From the NCBI RefSeq assembly GCF_019745455.1, contig NZ_JAIETD010000115.1, positions 1 to 64,000 on the forward strand: a stretch of DNA of 64,000 nucleotides. The letters run 5' to 3'. The notes under the pieces were generated by a model. The model was not told where the DNA came from. It saw only the letters and a list, made by a program, of their open reading frames with translations, and did no database searches. Positions 17,090 to 26,732 of this stretch are shown piece after piece. Each line of letters starts with the position of its first letter. The first letter of the stretch is position 1. Source of the stretch: Methylobacterium sp. Its GTDB lineage: Bacteria; Pseudomonadota; Alphaproteobacteria; Rhizobiales; Beijerinckiaceae. The position numbers and the translations under genes are program-made.

Positions 17090-17468
17090 CGTCCCGGCTC
17101 AGACCCCGCGGCGCCGTCTTACGGCGATCACCGGTCCTTCGTCACCCGTATAAGGCTCAAGCTTTACGATTCCAGTACGGCGGGATGGGGGCGGGCCCTG
17201 AACTCGGTTCACGGAGGAGAAGACCATGGTGCAATCGGCCGGGGCTGACGACACCAATCCCGTCATTCCGGGGCTGCCCCCGGATCTAGCCTTCGGCCAG
17301 TCCAAGGATGAACTCCGCAGAGCCCGGAATCCATAACCGCCGCGTATGCTTAAGTCGGCTCCGTCGGCGGCTATGGATTCCGGGTGCGCCTGCGGCGCCC
17401 AGGAATGACGTCGGAATGCCGACGGGCGAATCGAGTTGCATGTGTCCCGATCAGGATCCCCAGGAGCC
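17090..17468. other. non-coding gap between leuS and lptE filled with palindromic repeats
   Basis: No credible gene is seen. From 17262 to 17410 the gap is packed with REP-like elements. The first 170 bases, next to lptE, have no feature I can support. In many relatives leuS and lptE are close together, so the repeats appear to have been inserted into the operon. Confidence 0.6.
17262..17410. repeat. compound REP-like element
   Basis: Two units are fused. The first (from 17262, GTCATTCCGGGG, to about 17330) is nearly identical to the reverse complement of the element at 47345-47427, sharing CCAGTCCAAGGATGAACTCC. The second has arms CCCGGAATCCATAACCGCCG (17323-17342) and CGGCGGCTATGGATTCCGGG (17365-17384), a near-perfect 20-base inverted repeat. 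It then continues into the same CGCCTGCGGCGCCC palindrome found at 256-292. Confidence 0.8.
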
Positions 17469-20093
17469 TCACGCCACCAGGTTCACGATCCGCCCCGGCA
17501 CAACGATGACCTTGCGCGGCGTCCGGCCCTCTAGAGCCTTCTGCACCGCCTCGGAGGCGAGGGTCAGGGCTTCGACCTCCTTCGGGTCGGCGCCAGCCGG
17601 GACCGTGACGTCAGCCCGCTTCTTGCCGTTGATCTGGACCGGCAGGGTGATCTCATCCTCGACCAGCAGCGAGCTTTCCACCACCGGCCAGGGCGCATGG
17701 GCGGCAAGGCCGCCACGACGAAGCGCCGACCAGCATTCCTCGGCGAGATGCGGCATCATCGGGGCGATGAGCTGCACCAGGATGCCGGCGGCCTCGTCGG
17801 CGACGGCGCGGGAGAGTCCGCCCTTGAGCGCCTCTTCGAGGGCGTTGGCGAGGGTGTAGATATGGGCGACACAGCGATTGAAGCGCAGGCGCTCGACATC
17901 CTCCTCCACCGCCGCCAGCGCCTTGTGGGCGGCCTTGCGCAGGGCCGCGTCGGCGGCACCGGCTGGCCCGTCGATGGCGGCGGCTTTTTCATCGATGGCG
18001 GCGGCCTGGGAGACGAGGCGCCAGACCCGCTGGACGAAGCGGCCGGCACCCTGGACGCCGTCCTCGGTCCAGATCACGTCGCGCTCAGGCGGCGAGTCGG
18101 AGAGCATGAACCAGCGGGCGGTGTCGGCGCCGTAGCTCGCGATGATGTCGTCGGGGTCGACCACGTTCTTCTTCGACTTCGACATCTTCTCGATGGCGCC
18201 GATGGCGATCGGCGCGTTTGTTTTCACGTGAACCGCCCGGCGCTCGCCCTCCGCCGTCTCGAACCGGATCTCGTTCGGCGGCACCCATGCGCCGGCCTCG
18301 TCCCGGTAGGTCTCGTGGACGACCATGCCTTGCGTGAACAATCCGTCGAAGGGCTCCGACACGTCGGACCAGCCGGTCGCCTTCATCGCCCGCATGAAGA
18401 AGCGGGCGTAGAGCAGGTGCAGGATCGCGTGCTCGATGCCGCCGATATACTGGTCCACCGGCAGCCAGCGTTTCACCGTGTCCGGGTCGGTCGGCGCGTC
18501 GGTGAGCCACGGCGCGGTGAAGCGGGCGTAGTACCAGGACGAATCGACGAAGGTGTCCATGGTGTCGGTCTCGCGCCGAGCCGCCGCGCCGCAGGACGGA
18601 CAGGGGACGTTGCGCCAAGTGTGGTCGCGCTCGAGCGGGTTGCCGGGCGTGTCGAACGAGACCTCTTCGGGCAGGGTCACCGGCAGGTCGGCGACCGGCA
18701 CCGGCACGGGGCCGCAGGTCTCGCAGTGGATGATCGGGATCGGGCAGCCCCAGTAGCGCTGGCGCGAGACGCCCCAGTCGCGAAGCCGGAACTGGACTTT
18801 TCGCGATCCCACCGGGGCATTGCCGAGCGTCTCGGCTTCGAGGCGGTCGGCCACGGCTTTGAACGCGTCGTCGGTGCTCATGCCGTCGAGGAAGCGCGAA
18901 TTGATCATCCGGCCCTCGCCGTCATAGGCGGTGTCGGTGATGACGAAGCTGTCCGGGTCCTGCCCTTCCGGGCAGACCACGGGCGTGTTGCCCAGGCCGT
19001 ACTTGTTCGAGAAGTCGAGATCGCGCTGGTCGTGGGCCGGGCAGCCGAAGACGGCGCCGGTGCCGTATTCCATCAGCACGAAATTCGCGACGTAGACCGG
19101 CAGCAGCCAGGACGGGTCGAGGGGGTGGCGGACCTTCAGCCCCGTGTCGAAGCCGAGCTTTTCCGCCGTATCGATCGCGGCTTGCGCGGTGCCGGTGCGG
19201 CGGCACTCGACGATGAAATCCTGCAAGGCGGGATTGGCGGCTGCCGCGTCCGCCGCGATCGGGTGATCGGCGGCGACGGCCAGGAACTTGGCGCCGAACA
19301 GCGTGTCGGGCCGCGTCGTGTAGACCTTGATCTCGCCGTCACGGCCGTCGAGCGCGAACCGGACCTCCAACCCTTCCGAGCGGCCGATCCAGTTCTTCTG
19401 CATGACGCGGACCTTCTCGGGCCAGCGCTCCAGCCCGTCGAGGGCGTCGTAGAGGTCCTGGGCGAAGTCGGTGATCTTGAAGAACCACTGGGTCAGCTCG
19501 CGCTGCTCGACGAGCGCGCCCGAGCGCCAGCCGCGCCCGTCGATGACCTGCTCGTTGGCCAGCACGGTGTTGTCGACCGGGTCCCAGTTCACCTTGGCGG
19601 TGCGGCGGGTGACGAGGCCCTTGTCCAGGAAGTCCAGGAACATTCGCTGCTGGTGCTTGTAGTAGTCGGGGTCGCAGGTCGCGATCTCCCGGCTCCAGTC
19701 GAGCGACAGGCCCATGGCCTGGAGCTGGGCGCGCATCGAGGCGATGTTGGCGTAGGTCCAGTCGCGCGGGTTGACATTGCGCTCCATGGCGGCGTTCTCG
19801 GCCGGCAGGCCGAAGGCGTCCCAGCCCATCGGATGCAGCACGTTGAAGCCGCGGGCGCGCTTGTAGCGGGCCACCACGTCGCCCATCGCGTAGTTGCGCA
19901 CGTGCCCCATATGGATGCGCCCCGACGGGTAGGGGAACATCTCGAGCACGTAATAGGTCGGGCGCGGGTCGTCGTTCCCGGTGCGGTCGATTCCGGCCTG
20001 AGCCCAGGCCGCCTGCCAGCGCGGCTCGGCCTCCTTGGCATTGTAGCGCTCGATCGGGGCGGAGCGGTGGGAGGAGGTCGGGTGAGCGGTCAT
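17469..20093 (-). CDS. leuS: leucyl-tRNA synthetase
   Basis: An 874-residue class I aminoacyl-tRNA synthetase charging tRNA-Leu. The HIGH-type motif is in [22 protein letters not shown] near residue 50, the editing (CP1) domain occupies the middle third, and KMSKS lies in [16 protein letters not shown] near 620. The ATG at 20093 ([18 protein letters not shown]) gives the normal length; the longer frame to 20408 runs antisense to the YggS gene. It heads the leuS-lptE-holA group and is divergent from the yggS-type gene. Confidence 0.97.
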   Translation of the reverse strand: MTAHPTSSHRSAPIERYNAKEAEPRWQAAWAQAGIDRTGNDDPRPTYYVLEMFPYPSGRIHMGHVRNYAMGDVVARYKRARGFNVLHPMGWDAFGLPAENAAMERNVNPRDWTYANIASMRAQLQAMGLSLDWSREIATCDPDYYKHQQRMFLDFLDKGLVTRRTAKVNWDPVDNTVLANEQVIDGRGWRSGALVEQRELTQWFFKITDFAQDLYDALDGLERWPEKVRVMQKNWIGRSEGLEVRFALDGRDGEIKVYTTRPDTLFGAKFLAVAADHPIAADAAAANPALQDFIVECRRTGTAQAAIDTAEKLGFDTGLKVRHPLDPSWLLPVYVANFVLMEYGTGAVFGCPAHDQRDLDFSNKYGLGNTPVVCPEGQDPDSFVITDTAYDGEGRMINSRFLDGMSTDDAFKAVADRLEAETLGNAPVGSRKVQFRLRDWGVSRQRYWGCPIPIIHCETCGPVPVPVADLPVTLPEEVSFDTPGNPLERDHTWRNVPCPSCGAAARRETDTMDTFVDSSWYYARFTAPWLTDAPTDPDTVKRWLPVDQYIGGIEHAILHLLYARFFMRAMKATGWSDVSEPFDGLFTQGMVVHETYRDEAGAWVPPNEIRFETAEGERRAVHVKTNAPIAIGAIEKMSKSKKNVVDPDDIIASYGADTARWFMLSDSPPERDVIWTEDGVQGAGRFVQRVWRLVSQAAAIDEKAAAIDGPAGAADAALRKAAHKALAAVEEDVERLRFNRCVAHIYTLANALEEALKGGLSRAVADEAAGILVQLIAPMMPHLAEECWSALRRGGLAAHAPWPVVESSLLVEDEITLPVQINGKKRADVTVPAGADPKEVEALTLASEAVQKALEGRTPRKVIVVPGRIVNLVA

Positions 20094-20265
20094 CGAGACT
20101 CGGGCGCCAAGGCGTTGGAAGGGCTTGATCGAAACAGCGGGATGTCGCGCCGGACTAGCACGGGGGGCCGACGGGTCAACACGCCCGCGACGGCGGGCAT
20201 GCTTGCAGGCTTCGCGCCGGGTGCTACTGCCGCACCACGCTGCCACCACCCTCCGCGAGAGCACC

Positions 20266-20955
20266 ATGGCCGAGACCGAATTCCATGCCGTCGCCCAAGG
20301 CCTTGTCACGGTGCGCGCCGGCATCCGCCGCGCCGCCGAGGATTTCGGGCGCGACCCGGCTTCGATCCACCTCGTCGCCGTCTCGAAGACCGTTGCGGCC
20401 GAGGGCATCCTGCCGGCCCTGGAGGCCGGGCAGCGGGTCTTCGGCGAGAACTACGTCCAGGAATCCAAGGCCAAGTGGCCGGGCCTGCGCGAGCGCTTCC
20501 CTGACGTGGAGCTCCACCTCGTCGGGCCGCTGCAATCGAACAAGGCGCGCGAGGCGGTGGAACTGTTCGATGTCATCCATGGGCTCGACCGGCCTTCCCT
20601 CGCCGCAGCCCTCGCCAAGGAGATCGGCCGCGTCGGGCGAGCCCCGAAGCTCCTCGTCCAGGTGAATACCGGCGACGAGCCGCAGAAGGCCGGCGTCTCG
20701 CCCGCGGACATCGACGCCTTTCTGGAGACCTGCCGCGACGGCCATGGCCTGACGATCTCGGGGCTCATGTGCATCCCGCCGGCCGAGGACCCGCCCTCGG
20801 CCCATTTCGGCCTCCTCGCCTCGATCGCCGAGCGCCACGGGCTGCCGACCCTCTCAATGGGCATGAGCGCCGACTACGAAGCGGCAATTCAGATGGGCGC
20901 GACGCATGTACGGGTCGGGACAGCAATCTTCGGATCCCGTAGCCGTCAGACCTAA
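20266..20955 (+). CDS. YggS-family PLP-binding homeostasis protein
   Basis: A 229-residue protein of the YggS/PROSC family, an alanine-racemase-like TIM barrel without known catalysis that buffers pyridoxal phosphate. The PLP lysine lies in IHLVAVSKT (about residue 42). [38 protein letters not shown] and [28 protein letters not shown] are all diagnostic. The ATG at 20266 gives the usual length. It is divergent from leuS across 172 bases. Confidence 0.93.
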   Translation: MAETEFHAVAQGLVTVRAGIRRAAEDFGRDPASIHLVAVSKTVAAEGILPALEAGQRVFGENYVQESKAKWPGLRERFPDVELHLVGPLQSNKAREAVELFDVIHGLDRPSLAAALAKEIGRVGRAPKLLVQVNTGDEPQKAGVSPADIDAFLETCRDGHGLTISGLMCIPPAEDPPSAHFGLLASIAERHGLPTLSMGMSADYEAAIQMGATHVRVGTAIFGSRSRQT

Positions 20956-21400
20956 GACGAAAGGTCGTATTGACAGTAAAACACCATAATTGATTTCGTA
21001 GGTATGATGACTTTGATCTTTGAATAAATCTGCGATCGCGTTCAATTTTCGTCAGGGCAAAACAGGATCGCTTAACAGATCCCCGGCAGTATCCGCGAGG
21101 AGAGCAGGCGCCACTGCGACCCGCGAGATACGTAAAAGAAGCTGGACGTGGCCTACGAGACCACCATTCGACGCCCTGAAACGGCCGCTGCCGTTGACCG
21201 ACACCGTTACAGAACCGACGGAGCGGCGACGCGATCGCGCTCGTTGCGCTCCGCGACGGCATCGCGAGGCCGATCCCGGATCAAGACCGCTCGGCTGCTG
21301 TAGGGACCCCTGCGCAATCTCGGTCGGTCCCGAGCTTCTTCATCGCCATGGACGTGCGGCTTTCCGATGCTGCGCAGTGCCGGAAGGGCCAGCGAGCCCG
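20956..21400. other. 445-base gap upstream of the HD-GYP gene
   Basis: The first 120 bases after the yggS-type gene are conspicuously A/T-rich for this genome (around 20960-21080). They include a TTGACA hexamer at 20970, but no -10 element at a suitable distance. The rest is ordinary GC-rich DNA in which the HD-GYP frame happens to be open from 21020. No gene, tRNA or repeat is recognised. Confidence 0.5.
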
Positions 21401-22498
21401 ATGGACACCTCAGAGATCATCATGACATCGCTGCTTCTCCTGACCGACATGCCGGTCCGCGGTGAACGTCTCGCCAAGAGTCTGAACCTGATCCGACACA
21501 CTGTCGTGGCCGACGTACTCGACCCCGACACCTGCGAACGGACGCGGGATCTCGACGGCATCGGCGTCATCATCAGCGACGTCTCCTTCTCGCAATCATC
21601 GACCGTCGCCGCCCTGCGGTCATACATCGACCGCGTCCGCCGAACTCGGGCCAACGCCGAAAAGGTCCCCTATCTCTGTCTGCTGCACGATGACACGTCG
21701 CGCGGAAACGCGACGGCGCAGGCGTTGGGTGCCATGTGCGTTCTGCGCGCGGACCAAGCCGGCTACAGCCTCGTCAATGCCCTTGGCTCCATGCTCAAAT
21801 CGGATCCGGCGGGGTCCGCTTCGATCGCCGCCGATGTCGCCTCGGCGGATGCCGCACTGACCCGGATCTTCGAGATCGGCCGCAGCGGTGGCGTCATCGC
21901 TCCAGAGCTGATCGAATCGGGCGCCGAGTTCATCAAGACGGCGCTGAGCAAGGCCGACGTGCAGACCTGGCTCGAAGTCGTCTGGCGGTTCGATGACATC
22001 ACGCACCAGCACTGCCTCCTCGTGGCAGGTCTGGCGGCTGGTTTCGCCAAGGAGCTGGGCTTCAACGGTGCCGACTGCAAACGCCTGACGAAGGCTGCGC
22101 TGCTGCACGACATCGGCAAATCCAGGATTCCCGTCGCCGTCCTCAACAAGGTGGGACGCCTTGATGAGGACGAACAACGGATCATCAGGACCCATCCTGC
22201 CGTGGGCTACGACATGCTGGTGGAACACGGCTATTCGGCCGAGCTGCTCGCGGTGGTGCGCTCCCATCACGAATATCTTGACGGCACCGGATATCCTGAT
22301 CGCCTGAGCGGGCGCGACATTCCCGACCTCGTGCGGTTGGCGACCATCTGCGACATCTATGCCGCCCTCATCGAACGACGCCCCTACAAGGAGCCGATGG
22401 GCGCCGGGCAAGCCTACACCATCCTGACGAACATGCAGGGCAAGCTCGATCCCGTCCTGCTCGAGGCCTTTCGGACGATCGCCGTGAGCATCCGTTGA
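21401..22498 (+). CDS. HD-GYP domain cyclic-di-GMP phosphodiesterase
   Basis: About 365 residues from the ATG at 21401; the ATG at 21422 (MTSLLLLTDMPV) is an alternative. The first 120 residues resemble a degenerate receiver domain (ISDVSFSQSST, LCLLHDD, MCVLRADQ) lacking a clear phospho-acceptor pocket. The C-terminal half is an HD-GYP domain with LLHDIGKSRIP (HD pair), HPAVGYDMLVEHGYS, and HHEYLDGTGYPDRLSG, the GYP motif. Such enzymes hydrolyse cyclic di-GMP. The chain matches no membrane or PAS domain, so input is probably through the receiver-like part. It is convergent with the PEPC-like gene. Confidence 0.85.
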   Translation: MDTSEIIMTSLLLLTDMPVRGERLAKSLNLIRHTVVADVLDPDTCERTRDLDGIGVIISDVSFSQSSTVAALRSYIDRVRRTRANAEKVPYLCLLHDDTSRGNATAQALGAMCVLRADQAGYSLVNALGSMLKSDPAGSASIAADVASADAALTRIFEIGRSGGVIAPELIESGAEFIKTALSKADVQTWLEVVWRFDDITHQHCLLVAGLAAGFAKELGFNGADCKRLTKAALLHDIGKSRIPVAVLNKVGRLDEDEQRIIRTHPAVGYDMLVEHGYSAELLAVVRSHHEYLDGTGYPDRLSGRDIPDLVRLATICDIYAALIERRPYKEPMGAGQAYTILTNMQGKLDPVLLEAFRTIAVSIR

Positions 22499-22532
22499 CC
22501 TGAAAGACGGCCGCCTGATCGGGATTGGCGCC

Positions 22533-25424
22533 TCACCCGAATGCGCCCACCTCATGCTGGATCATGCCCGTCACTTCGCGCACCCGGGAGAAGTACCGGC
22601 CGATCGGTGCGAACAAGGTCGTGTGCTCGGCCTCGTAGGTGCCCACATCGCGCGGGCCGGCCGGCTCGCCGAAATTGAGGCCCAGCGTCGGGTCCGGTGT
22701 CACGGGGAAGATGTCTTCGAGGAGGGCGAGGCAGCCGTCGACGTCGAGGCGCAGGAAGCGTTCGATCAGGGCCTCGCGGGTGATGCCCGATTGCGGCCGG
22801 AAGCCGGGGACGTGGACGGCGAGGAACCAGATCCGGTGTATCAGCGCGAGGCGGATCGCGTGGAGCAGCGTCAGCCGTGCCGACATCTTGCCGAGATCGG
22901 GTGCGGCGCCGTGCAGGCTCAGCCAATCGCAGGTGAGGCGGCCGAACAGGCGCCGGAGGTTCGGCGCGAGGTCGAGGCGCTCGAGTGCCGTGGCGATGAC
23001 GACGAGTTCGTCGCGTCTCGCGTCTCGGGTGGTCCGGCGCGCCCGCTCCAGCCACATCGCCGGGTCGAGGGTGTCGATATAGGCGCGCAGCACGTCGAGG
23101 TCACTGACGCTCGCCGCATGCTGGACCATCCGGAAGGCGCGCGAGAACCGCACCGAGTCGCGGCGCATGTCGCGGAAGAGGTCCGGCGCCCGGCCAGCGG
23201 CGCGGCCCATGCCGTGGAGCGAGTTCGCGAGGTAGCCGAGCTGCTGCAGGATCGCGTTGTTGGGTATCGCCCGCATCTGGCGCGGATGGGTGATCATGAC
23301 CGGGCCGCCGCCGTCGGTCTGGCGCGCCACCGGGCGCGAGCCGGTCCGGTCGAGGAGGCTGGGGCCGAAGGTGCCAAGCAGGGCCGCGTAGCCGGTATCG
23401 TCGACGAGGGCCTCCATGTCCTGGCGCACCACCGTGAAGAACTCGGTGGCGAAATCGGACTCGGCGTAGATCGGGTCGTCGGTCTCGTCGGCGCCCTCGC
23501 TGGCATCGGTGAGGACGTAATCCGCGAAGGCGTCCTCGTCCGCGATGTCGAGGGCGAAGACGTGCTCGGCGATGCGCTCCACCGTGGCCTTGGCCAGCGG
23601 CAGGGTGCCGAACATGAGGTAGCCGTCCGAGCCCTGGAAGCTCGATTCGAGCCGCACCCTGATGCCCGACGCCCGGTTGCGGCGGCGCGCATCCTCGGGC
23701 GCCAGATAGGCGAGGCGGTCGCGCAAACTCGTCGGATGCGCGCCGCGGCCGATCGATTCACCGTGGGTGTCGAAGATGGCGAGCTCGATCCCGGCGAGAT
23801 CGTTCTGCACCATCAGGTCGGTGATGCGAAGGCGCAGCCGCTCGATCCAGAAGCTCGCCGCGAGTTGGCCGACATAACGGCCGGAATCCGAGTAGCCGAA
23901 CTGCACGGTGAGCCGGCCGATTCGCTTGAGGTATGCACGCCAATGCGGGTTGCGCAGGGCGTCGTCGAGGACGCGGATGCCCTGTTCGAGGGCGCTCGCG
24001 GTCTCGAAGAGCGGCGTGATCTCGACCTTGTCGGCGATGCCGTAATGCCGGGCGAGCCAGAGGGCGGCGAGCAGGGTGTAGCCGGTCTCGGTCTCGGCGA
24101 TGAGGAAGCGCACCGGATGGGTGCCGTCGACGTGCTTGAGAATCTGCGTGATCGTCATCATCAGCCGCGCGGCCGAGGCCCGCTCGGCGGCGAGCGCGCC
24201 GAAATCCACCGCCACCGGCTGCACGTCGTTGAGGAGGGCGTGGATGGTGGCGAGGTGCGAGCGGCGCTGCGCCGCGTCGGTGGGCTCGCCTTCCAGGTCG
24301 ATGACCCGGCGCACGGCGTTGTGGATCTGGCTGGCGTTGAGCCGGAAATGCGGCAGGGCGTTCGAGAGGCCGTGCGCGGCGATGCCCGAGCGCAGGACCG
24401 CGATGGTCCGGCGGTCCTCGTCGCTCTCGGCCGCCGTGATCGCGCCGGCCAGCCCTGCGAGGATCGGCCCGGAATCGGTCTGCGCCCGTTCGCGCTCGAT
24501 GATGAGGGCGAGGGCGAAGCGATGCACGGCCTCCAGCGACGGCTTGGTGCCGAGGCGCGGCGCCACCGCCAGCTGGCGGTTGACCGCCGCGAGGGCCCCT
24601 TGCGTCAGCTCGCGCACCACTTTGGTGGCGGGCACGTCGGGCAGGTGGCGCATGACACGGTCGAGCTGCATCCGCTTCGATTCGATGCGGTAGCGCAAGG
24701 TGTCCCACCAGCCGATATCGGTGCGCCCGTCGGTGTCGCAGCCGACCCAGCTGGCGATGGCGAAGGGTTTCGGCACGAGCTCGGTCCAACGGTCGGGCCA
24801 GCGGGCGCGGGCGGCATCGAGCAGGGCGCGGTTGAAGGCGTCGAGGGCCTCGCGGCCGTGATTGGCCGCGATACAGGCTTGGTCGAATTCGTCGTCGAGG
24901 CTGATCTTCGGGTCGGGCCTGGTCGAGAGCGCGGCGGCCTCTTCGATCAGCGGCGCCCGCTGCACCACGTCTGGCTCGGAGGCGGCCCTGGCGATCAGGG
25001 CCGCCACGGCTTTCGGCATGCCGAAGGTCGGGTGGGCCGTGAACACCACGGCAAAGCCGGTGCGGCCGACAAGATCGCGGAACGCCTCGAAATCGGCAGG
25101 CCCCCTCGGGATCGCTGCGACGAGGCGCGCCGGCATCGCGGCATCGGGCTGAGGTGCGGCGAGGCCGACATAGCCGCGAAGGCGCACGGCGCGCTCGGCC
25201 AAAGCCTCGCCCCGGAGACGCGCGAACAGGGCGTCGAGATCGGCCTCCTCGATCTCTCCACGGTCGAGCCGGCGGGTGATCGCCAGGGTGACGGCCAGGA
25301 CCGGATTGCGGAACGGATCGTCGCTCGATTGCTCCCGCGAAGTCTCGATGAGCCCGATCAGCTCGCGCTGCAGGGTCTCGGCATCGGCGGCGGGGGCGAC
25401 GGGGCTGCGGTCGAGCATGCGCAT
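22533..25424 (-). CDS. divergent phosphoenolpyruvate carboxylase-like protein
   Basis: A 963-residue protein with PEPC-wide homology. VFTAHPTFGM (127-136) retains the active-site His of the TAHPT motif, and FGYSDSGRY (509-517) matches the GYSDSAKD block. The following FDTHGESIGRGAHP (551-564) aligns without gaps to FHGRGGSIGRGGAP of enterobacterial PEPC. Against it, the catalytic His and Arg (H579, R581 in E. coli) become Asp552 and His554, and the block lysine (K546) becomes Arg515. The C-terminus ends EVGAFG instead of the usual RNTG. Carboxylation of PEP is therefore uncertain. The start at 25424 is the first of two ATGs; frames further upstream are spurious. Confidence 0.75.
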   Translation of the reverse strand: MRMLDRSPVAPAADAETLQRELIGLIETSREQSSDDPFRNPVLAVTLAITRRLDRGEIEEADLDALFARLRGEALAERAVRLRGYVGLAAPQPDAAMPARLVAAIPRGPADFEAFRDLVGRTGFAVVFTAHPTFGMPKAVAALIARAASEPDVVQRAPLIEEAAALSTRPDPKISLDDEFDQACIAANHGREALDAFNRALLDAARARWPDRWTELVPKPFAIASWVGCDTDGRTDIGWWDTLRYRIESKRMQLDRVMRHLPDVPATKVVRELTQGALAAVNRQLAVAPRLGTKPSLEAVHRFALALIIERERAQTDSGPILAGLAGAITAAESDEDRRTIAVLRSGIAAHGLSNALPHFRLNASQIHNAVRRVIDLEGEPTDAAQRRSHLATIHALLNDVQPVAVDFGALAAERASAARLMMTITQILKHVDGTHPVRFLIAETETGYTLLAALWLARHYGIADKVEITPLFETASALEQGIRVLDDALRNPHWRAYLKRIGRLTVQFGYSDSGRYVGQLAASFWIERLRLRITDLMVQNDLAGIELAIFDTHGESIGRGAHPTSLRDRLAYLAPEDARRRNRASGIRVRLESSFQGSDGYLMFGTLPLAKATVERIAEHVFALDIADEDAFADYVLTDASEGADETDDPIYAESDFATEFFTVVRQDMEALVDDTGYAALLGTFGPSLLDRTGSRPVARQTDGGGPVMITHPRQMRAIPNNAILQQLGYLANSLHGMGRAAGRAPDLFRDMRRDSVRFSRAFRMVQHAASVSDLDVLRAYIDTLDPAMWLERARRTTRDARRDELVVIATALERLDLAPNLRRLFGRLTCDWLSLHGAAPDLGKMSARLTLLHAIRLALIHRIWFLAVHVPGFRPQSGITREALIERFLRLDVDGCLALLEDIFPVTPDPTLGLNFGEPAGPRDVGTYEAEHTTLFAPIGRYFSRVREVTGMIQHEVGAFG

Positions 25425-25743
25425 CCTGAACCTTGGCGAACTTTGCGACGGAATCGTCGGAGGCGGGCCGTCGCGGGATGATGGACCAGCCGAGGCGACA
25501 CCCGTATGGCGCCCGGCTGCTCCCCACCCGCATCGCGCCGGGCCGTGCCCCCCGCGACGCAAGGACCGTTCCGCCGAAGAAGGACCCGCCCGGTCCAACC
25601 GACCATGGGGCGAGGCGCCGGGAGGCGCAACATCGTAAGGCAGATGCAAGCCGGGCAAAGCCGCTTGAGGCTCCGCCTGAGCGTGATGGTGTCGGGAAAC
25701 CGGATTCCACTTTCCCGCATCATGCTCTAACGCTGTCGCCTGC
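25425..25743. other. gap upstream of the PEPC-like gene, with a palindromic element
   Basis: This 319-base divergent intergenic region contains no gene I can support. Its only recognisable feature is the 49-base palindromic element at 25679-25727, next to the start of the small membrane-protein gene. Confidence 0.5.
25679..25727. repeat. Rhizobiales-type 49-base palindromic element
   Basis: It begins GAGCGTGATGG and ends GCATCATGCTC, with GGGAAACCGGATTCCACTTTCCC between. The pattern (GAGC-A/G-TGATG, a GGAAAGTGGAA/CCGGTTTCC core, CATCA-GCTC) is a short repeat I recognise from many Rhizobiales genomes. Its function is unknown. Confidence 0.6.
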
Positions 25744-25998
25744 ATGGAAACGGTTCTGATCCTGGCCGCGCTCGCGGCCCTCGCCGTCTCCGGCGTGGTG
25801 GTCTCGGTGATCGCGGCGCGATCCGGCCGTCCGCCCCTGCGCCTGCCGCACGAGCACGATCTCGCCGACGAGGACGAGATCGACGATTTCGAGCCGCGGC
25901 CCGCGAGCCCGATCGACCGCAGCGGGGCGGTGCTCGACCTCGATCCAATCGAGCCGCGAGGCCGGCTGGAGGCACCGCATTCCGGAGAGCGCCGATGA
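25744..25998 (+). CDS. 84-residue single-helix membrane protein
   Basis: Starts with METVLILAALAALAVSGVVVSVIAARSG, one membrane helix (about 3-25). The remainder is an acidic, probably cytoplasmic and disordered tail (HDLADEDEIDDFEPRP). No family is recognised. Its stop overlaps the ATG of the next gene (ATGA), and that gene in turn overlaps the cupin gene, so all three appear cotranscribed. Confidence 0.6.
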   Translation: METVLILAALAALAVSGVVVSVIAARSGRPPLRLPHEHDLADEDEIDDFEPRPASPIDRSGAVLDLDPIEPRGRLEAPHSGERR

Positions 25999-26732
25999 TC
26001 CGCCGCACCATCATGGCCGTGGCGGCTCTGTGGCTCGCGGGGGGGCCAGTGCATGCCCAGGCACCGCTCGAAGAGCCGGCCGCCGCCGAGACGCCCGCGA
26101 AAGGGCCGGCGCCCAAGCGCAATGAGCCCAGAGCCGCGAAGGCTCCTCCAAAGGGCGGCACCAAGCCCAGGCCCTCGACGCCGATGGCGATCCAGCCCGA
26201 CGTGCCCCCGCCGAACCTCACCGTGTTGTGCGAAGGCAAACCGGCCCGCTACGCAGCAGGGTCCGGCGCCGCAATCTGGGTGCTGCGCTCGGGCGCCGCT
26301 ACGGTGGAGAACCCGCTGAGGCCCCTGACACCGGATGTGACTCGTGTTCTCGAAGTCATCGTCGGCGACCGCCGGGCCACCGCCTTCGGGCCGGATTTGT
26401 CGGGCTTGCGTCGCGGCGGCGTTCCCGCTGCCCTTGGGGCGACGCTCGGCGCTCAGATCCGTTGGGACGAAGCCTTGACCCTCCTGCCCGATACCCTGGT
26501 CATCGTGTCGGAGGCGGGGGAGACCCTGGCCCGAATCCCGTTCCGCGAGTGCAGCGAGGCGCCCGCAGTGAAGCCTGACCCAGTTAAGCCGGCGCCCAAG
26601 GCCGGGGCCAGGCCCGAGGCCAAGGCCGCACCAAAGCCACGCCGACCGGCGGCCTCGGCCGAACCGACGGCCCCCAAGGGCCTGAACATTCCGCAAGGGG
26701 CCATCTCCGCCCCGCCGGAGGGGCGTCCATGA
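25995..26732 (+). CDS. secreted Ala/Pro-rich protein of unknown function
   Basis: A 245-residue protein with a signal peptide (MIRRTIMAVAALWLAGGPVHA). A low-complexity Lys/Pro/Ala segment (22-70) leads to a compact central region of about 110 residues that has a cysteine at each end (TVLCEGKPARY and FRECSEAP), possibly a disulfide. A second Lys/Pro/Ala tail closes the protein. No family is recognised. It overlaps both neighbours by four bases (ATGA). Confidence 0.65.
   Translation: MIRRTIMAVAALWLAGGPVHAQAPLEEPAAAETPAKGPAPKRNEPRAAKAPPKGGTKPRPSTPMAIQPDVPPPNLTVLCEGKPARYAAGSGAAIWVLRSGAATVENPLRPLTPDVTRVLEVIVGDRRATAFGPDLSGLRRGGVPAALGATLGAQIRWDEALTLLPDTLVIVSEAGETLARIPFRECSEAPAVKPDPVKPAPKAGARPEAKAAPKPRRPAASAEPTAPKGLNIPQGAISAPPEGRP

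Noticed and set aside
18218..18233. TTTTCACGTGAACC in leuS as a further parS site
   Set aside because: Only about 12 of 16 positions match when aligned on CACGTG, and it is in coding sequence far from the better sites.
17697..20504. 935-codon forward open frame opposite leuS
   Set aside because: Very long antisense frames are expected opposite high-GC genes; the product (RGEHEP-, DHVALR-rich) matches no family and leuS is unambiguous.
20970..21008. sigma-70 promoter built from TTGACA at 20970
   Set aside because: The candidate -10 hexamers CATAAT and TATGAT lie 9 and 27 bases away, not 16-18.
22554..25481. 975-codon forward open frame opposite the PEPC-like gene
   Set aside because: Shadow frame with repetitive Gly/Glu/His/Arg composition and no start context; the reverse strand is homologous to PEPC along its whole length.
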